Shown: positions 6,393 through 8,082 of the stretch, one piece after another
Position numbering within the stretch: position 1 is the first letter of the stretch
Layout: the number at the start of each line of letters is the position of its first letter
Assembly: GCA_902796875.1 (NCBI GenBank)
Contig: CADBQT010000175.1
Coordinates: 1 to 8,082 of the forward strand
DNA: 8,082 nucleotides
Origin: an uncultured Eubacteriales bacterium
GTDB lineage: Bacteria > Bacillota > Clostridia > Peptostreptococcales > Anaerovoracaceae
Reading direction: 5' to 3'
Position numbers and translations under genes: made by a program
The notes under the pieces: model-generated
Seen by the model: only the letters and a program-made list of their open reading frames with translations
Database searches by the model: none
What the model was told of the DNA's origin: nothing

Positions 6393-7271
6393 ATGAAAAG
6401 AAGAAGCCTGGACTATTTCCTCGCCGATCCGGCGGGGAACATCACCGTATTCATCACTTCTCCCGTGTCCAGGGAGGACTATCAGGAAGCCGCGAAAGAA
6501 CTTTTACATGCCTGTCCCACGGCGGAACAGGTCGGTTTTATCCTGCCCGACGGCAAGGGGGGAGAGAAGATGGAGATGGCCGGTCTGGAGTTTTGCGGCA
6601 ACGCCAGTCGGGCCTTTGCCATGGATCAGGCGGTGAAAAAAGGCTTATTTGACCAGGAGATCGACGTTTCCGTCAGCGGATCCGGAGCCCCACTTAAAGC
6701 CTGGGTCACCTTCGACGAAAACGATGAAGAGGATGTGAGAGGTTCGGGCCGGGTGAAGATCGAAATGCCCCTGCCAAAAGGCCAGGAAGAGCTCGTCATT
6801 CCCGCCTCCGTGACCGGAGGAGAAGAAGTGACCGGCACCCTGGTCCATCTTGAGGGGATCGATCATCTGGTCCTTACCGGCGTGACGGCGGACAAACCGT
6901 TGACGGACCGGATCCTGTCCTGGTTCTACCGGGATCTTGCCATGGATCCCCCTGCCTTTGGGATGATGTTTCTCGAAGAAGACCGGGAGCACCTGGTCCC
7001 CGTGGTCTACGTGCGGGACGTGGATACCGTCTATTTCGAGGGCAGCTGCGCCTCCGGTTCGGTGGCCTGCGGATGCGCCCTGGCTATGTCCGAAGATCCG
7101 GCAAAGGGCGGGGAAGGATCTTCCGCGTACACCTTCTGCCAGCCCGCCGGGGAACTGGCCGTGTCCGTGACCAAAAAAGAGGGAGAGATCGTCCGGATCC
7201 TGCTGGACGGCTCCGTCGAGGTGATGGAAGAACACATCCATGAGTCACGAGAGGAGGGAGATCTCTCGTGA
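6393..7271 (+). CDS. DapF/proline-racemase-fold protein, putative amino acid racemase or epimerase
   Basis: The 292-aa cytoplasmic protein has the paired-cysteine layout of cofactor-independent racemases: FCGNASRA near the N-terminus (Cys68, with Asn70 and Arg73) and EGSCASGSVACG in the second half (Cys219). In diaminopimelate epimerase the matching segments are CGNGxR and ACGTG. Here the second motif is nearer the proline-racemase type (D/E-x-S-C-x-S/T-G), and DapF's RGxGET glutamate segment is not recognisable, so I would not call it dapF. Staphylococcal CntK histidine racemase is a related example of a DapF-like protein with another substrate. The start at 6393 is set by AGGAG at 6381-6385, 7 nt upstream. 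Its stop overlaps the exporter's start, suggesting the product of this enzyme and the exporter are linked. Fold is confident, substrate unknown. Confidence 0.8.
   Translation: MKRRSLDYFLADPAGNITVFITSPVSREDYQEAAKELLHACPTAEQVGFILPDGKGGEKMEMAGLEFCGNASRAFAMDQAVKKGLFDQEIDVSVSGSGAPLKAWVTFDENDEEDVRGSGRVKIEMPLPKGQEELVIPASVTGGEEVTGTLVHLEGIDHLVLTGVTADKPLTDRILSWFYRDLAMDPPAFGMMFLEEDREHLVPVVYVRDVDTVYFEGSCASGSVACGCALAMSEDPAKGGEGSSAYTFCQPAGELAVSVTKKEGEIVRILLDGSVEVMEEHIHESREEGDLS
7245..7271 (+). promoter_or_regulatory. Hairpin enclosing the exporter's Shine-Dalgarno and start codon
   Basis: TCACGAGAG (7245-7253) and CTCTCGTGA (7263-7271) form a perfect 9-bp stem around the 9-nt loop GAGGGAGAT. The loop holds most of the Shine-Dalgarno. 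The 3' arm holds the GTG start (7268-7270) and the upstream gene's TGA (7269-7271). Ribosomes finishing the upstream gene would melt the stem, so initiation on the exporter would depend on upstream translation. The structure is seen directly; the coupling is inferred. Confidence 0.55.
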
Positions 7272-8082
7272 TGCTGACTTTTGGAAGGGGAGTCATAAAG
7301 CGAAGGAAGATCATCCTCGTCGTGGCGGTCCTGCTTCTGATCCCGTCGGTATTCGGCATGATCGGCACCAGGATCAACTATGACGTGCTGACCTATCTGC
7401 CCGATTCCATCGATACCATCAAAGGACAGAACATCCTTCAGGAGGATTTCGGCAAGGGCGGTTTCGCCATGGTCATGGTGGACGGGATGAAGACCCGGGA
7501 TGCCGCCAGATTCAAAGAGAAGATCGAGGCGGTGGATCACGTGGATACGGTGATCTGGTACGACTCGGTTCTGGATCTGTCCGTCCCCGAGATCATGCTT
7601 CCCGAAGAGGTGGTGGACAAATTCGAACACGGGGACACCACCCTGATGGCCGTGTTCTTCGATACCCCCACCTCCGACGACGCATCCCTGGACGCTGTGG
7701 TGAAGATCCGCCAGATCGGCGGCAAGCAGTGCTTCATCAGCGGGATGACCTGCTTCGTGGAGGACCTTAAGGAACTCATCGAACACGAGGAGCCCATCTA
7801 TGTGGCCGTGGCCGTTGCCCTGGCCTGTATCGTTCTGGGCATTTTCCTCAATTCTTTCGCCTTGCCCTTCCTGTTTTTGGGCGGCATCGGAATGGCCATC
7901 CTCTACAACATGGGATCGAATATCTTTCAGGGGGAGATCTCCTTTATCACCCAGGCCATCGCCGCCGTGCTTCAGCTGGCGGTGACCACGGATTACTCCA
8001 TCTTCCTGTGGCACAGCTACGAGGAGCACCGGAACAAAATGGGCCTGGATAGAGAAGAGGCCATGGCCAACGCCATCGCAAA
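7268..8082 (+). CDS. MMPL/RND-superfamily membrane exporter, N-terminal part (3' end cut by window)
   Basis: The frame stays open to the window edge, giving about 271 residues of a protein usually 700-1000 aa or more. Numbering from the ATG at 7271: a first membrane helix at about 14-32 after a basic N-terminus (IKRRK), an extracytoplasmic porter-like domain at about 33-175, then closely packed helices at about 178-194, 196-214 and 223-247. The TTDYSIFLW segment (Asp241-Tyr242) matches the GxDYxxFL motif of MMPL proteins, whose Asp-Tyr pair relays protons. NYDVLTYLPDS just after helix 1 is also typical. The start is probably GTG 7268 (4-nt GTGA overlap, GGGAG 7 nt upstream); ATG 7271 is the alternative. 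It is expected to export lipids, peptides or drugs by proton motive force; the substrate is unknown. Confidence 0.88.
   Translation, partial: MMLTFGRGVIKRRKIILVVAVLLLIPSVFGMIGTRINYDVLTYLPDSIDTIKGQNILQEDFGKGGFAMVMVDGMKTRDAARFKEKIEAVDHVDTVIWYDSVLDLSVPEIMLPEEVVDKFEHGDTTLMAVFFDTPTSDDASLDAVVKIRQIGGKQCFISGMTCFVEDLKELIEHEEPIYVAVAVALACIVLGIFLNSFALPFLFLGGIGMAILYNMGSNIFQGEISFITQAIAAVLQLAVTTDYSIFLWHSYEEHRNKMGLDREEAMANAIA

Noticed and set aside
7031..8029. 332-codon - strand frame across the exporter and the end of the racemase-like gene
   Set aside because: Both genes on the + strand have clear family motifs; the antisense product is His/Gly/Asp-rich without domain similarity.
1..8082. Apparent abundance of GATC sites
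   Set aside because: It follows from frequent codon pairs such as GAG-ATC, GGG-ATC and GAT-CTG; there is no clustering or spacing suggesting an origin or methylation-controlled site.

Overview
The window reads as a gene-dense stretch of a bacterial chromosome, most likely a GC-rich member of the Clostridia (Bacillota). The reasons are strong AGGAGG-type ribosome binding sites, 4-nt ATGA/GTGA gene overlaps, a BMP-family lipoprotein, an M29 aminopeptidase and a Pdp/DeoA-type nucleoside phosphorylase. Base composition is clearly GC-rich by eye, with heavy use of CGG (Arg), ATC (Ile) and CTG (Leu) codons. The lineage is an inference from gene families. No rRNA, tRNA, CRISPR array or insertion sequence was seen.

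Left part (1-5194, all + strand) looks like one tightly packed transcription unit whose promoter lies upstream of the window. It contains the end of recX, a 173-aa alpha-helical protein of unknown function, a metallophosphoesterase, one 834-aa reading frame joining a complete phosphopentomutase (DeoB) to a complete pyrimidine-nucleoside phosphorylase (Pdp/DeoA), and a BMP/PnrA-type substrate-binding lipoprotein. Two of the four junctions are 4-nt ATGA overlaps and the other two gaps are 13-14 nt. The fusion and the lipoprotein form a plausible nucleoside uptake and breakdown module: the lipoprotein captures nucleoside, the phosphorylase half releases base and (deoxy)ribose-1-phosphate, and the mutase half converts that sugar to the 5-phosphate for central metabolism.

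Middle part (5191-6306, - strand) is a compact M29 metallo-aminopeptidase. It converges on the lipoprotein gene so tightly that the two stop codons overlap (TTAG, 5191-5194).

Right part (6307-8082) starts with an 86-nt divergent intergenic region holding an extended -10 promoter and two CAGTATAC repeats. A DapF/proline-racemase-fold protein of uncertain substrate follows. It is overlapped by the start of an MMPL/RND-type membrane exporter that runs off the window. A perfect 9-bp hairpin at that overlap has the exporter's Shine-Dalgarno in its loop and its start codon in its stem, which suggests translational coupling.

The main point of interest is the in-frame DeoB-Pdp fusion. It joins two consecutive pathway enzymes with almost no linker and keeps a Shine-Dalgarno/ATG at the junction that could also give free Pdp.
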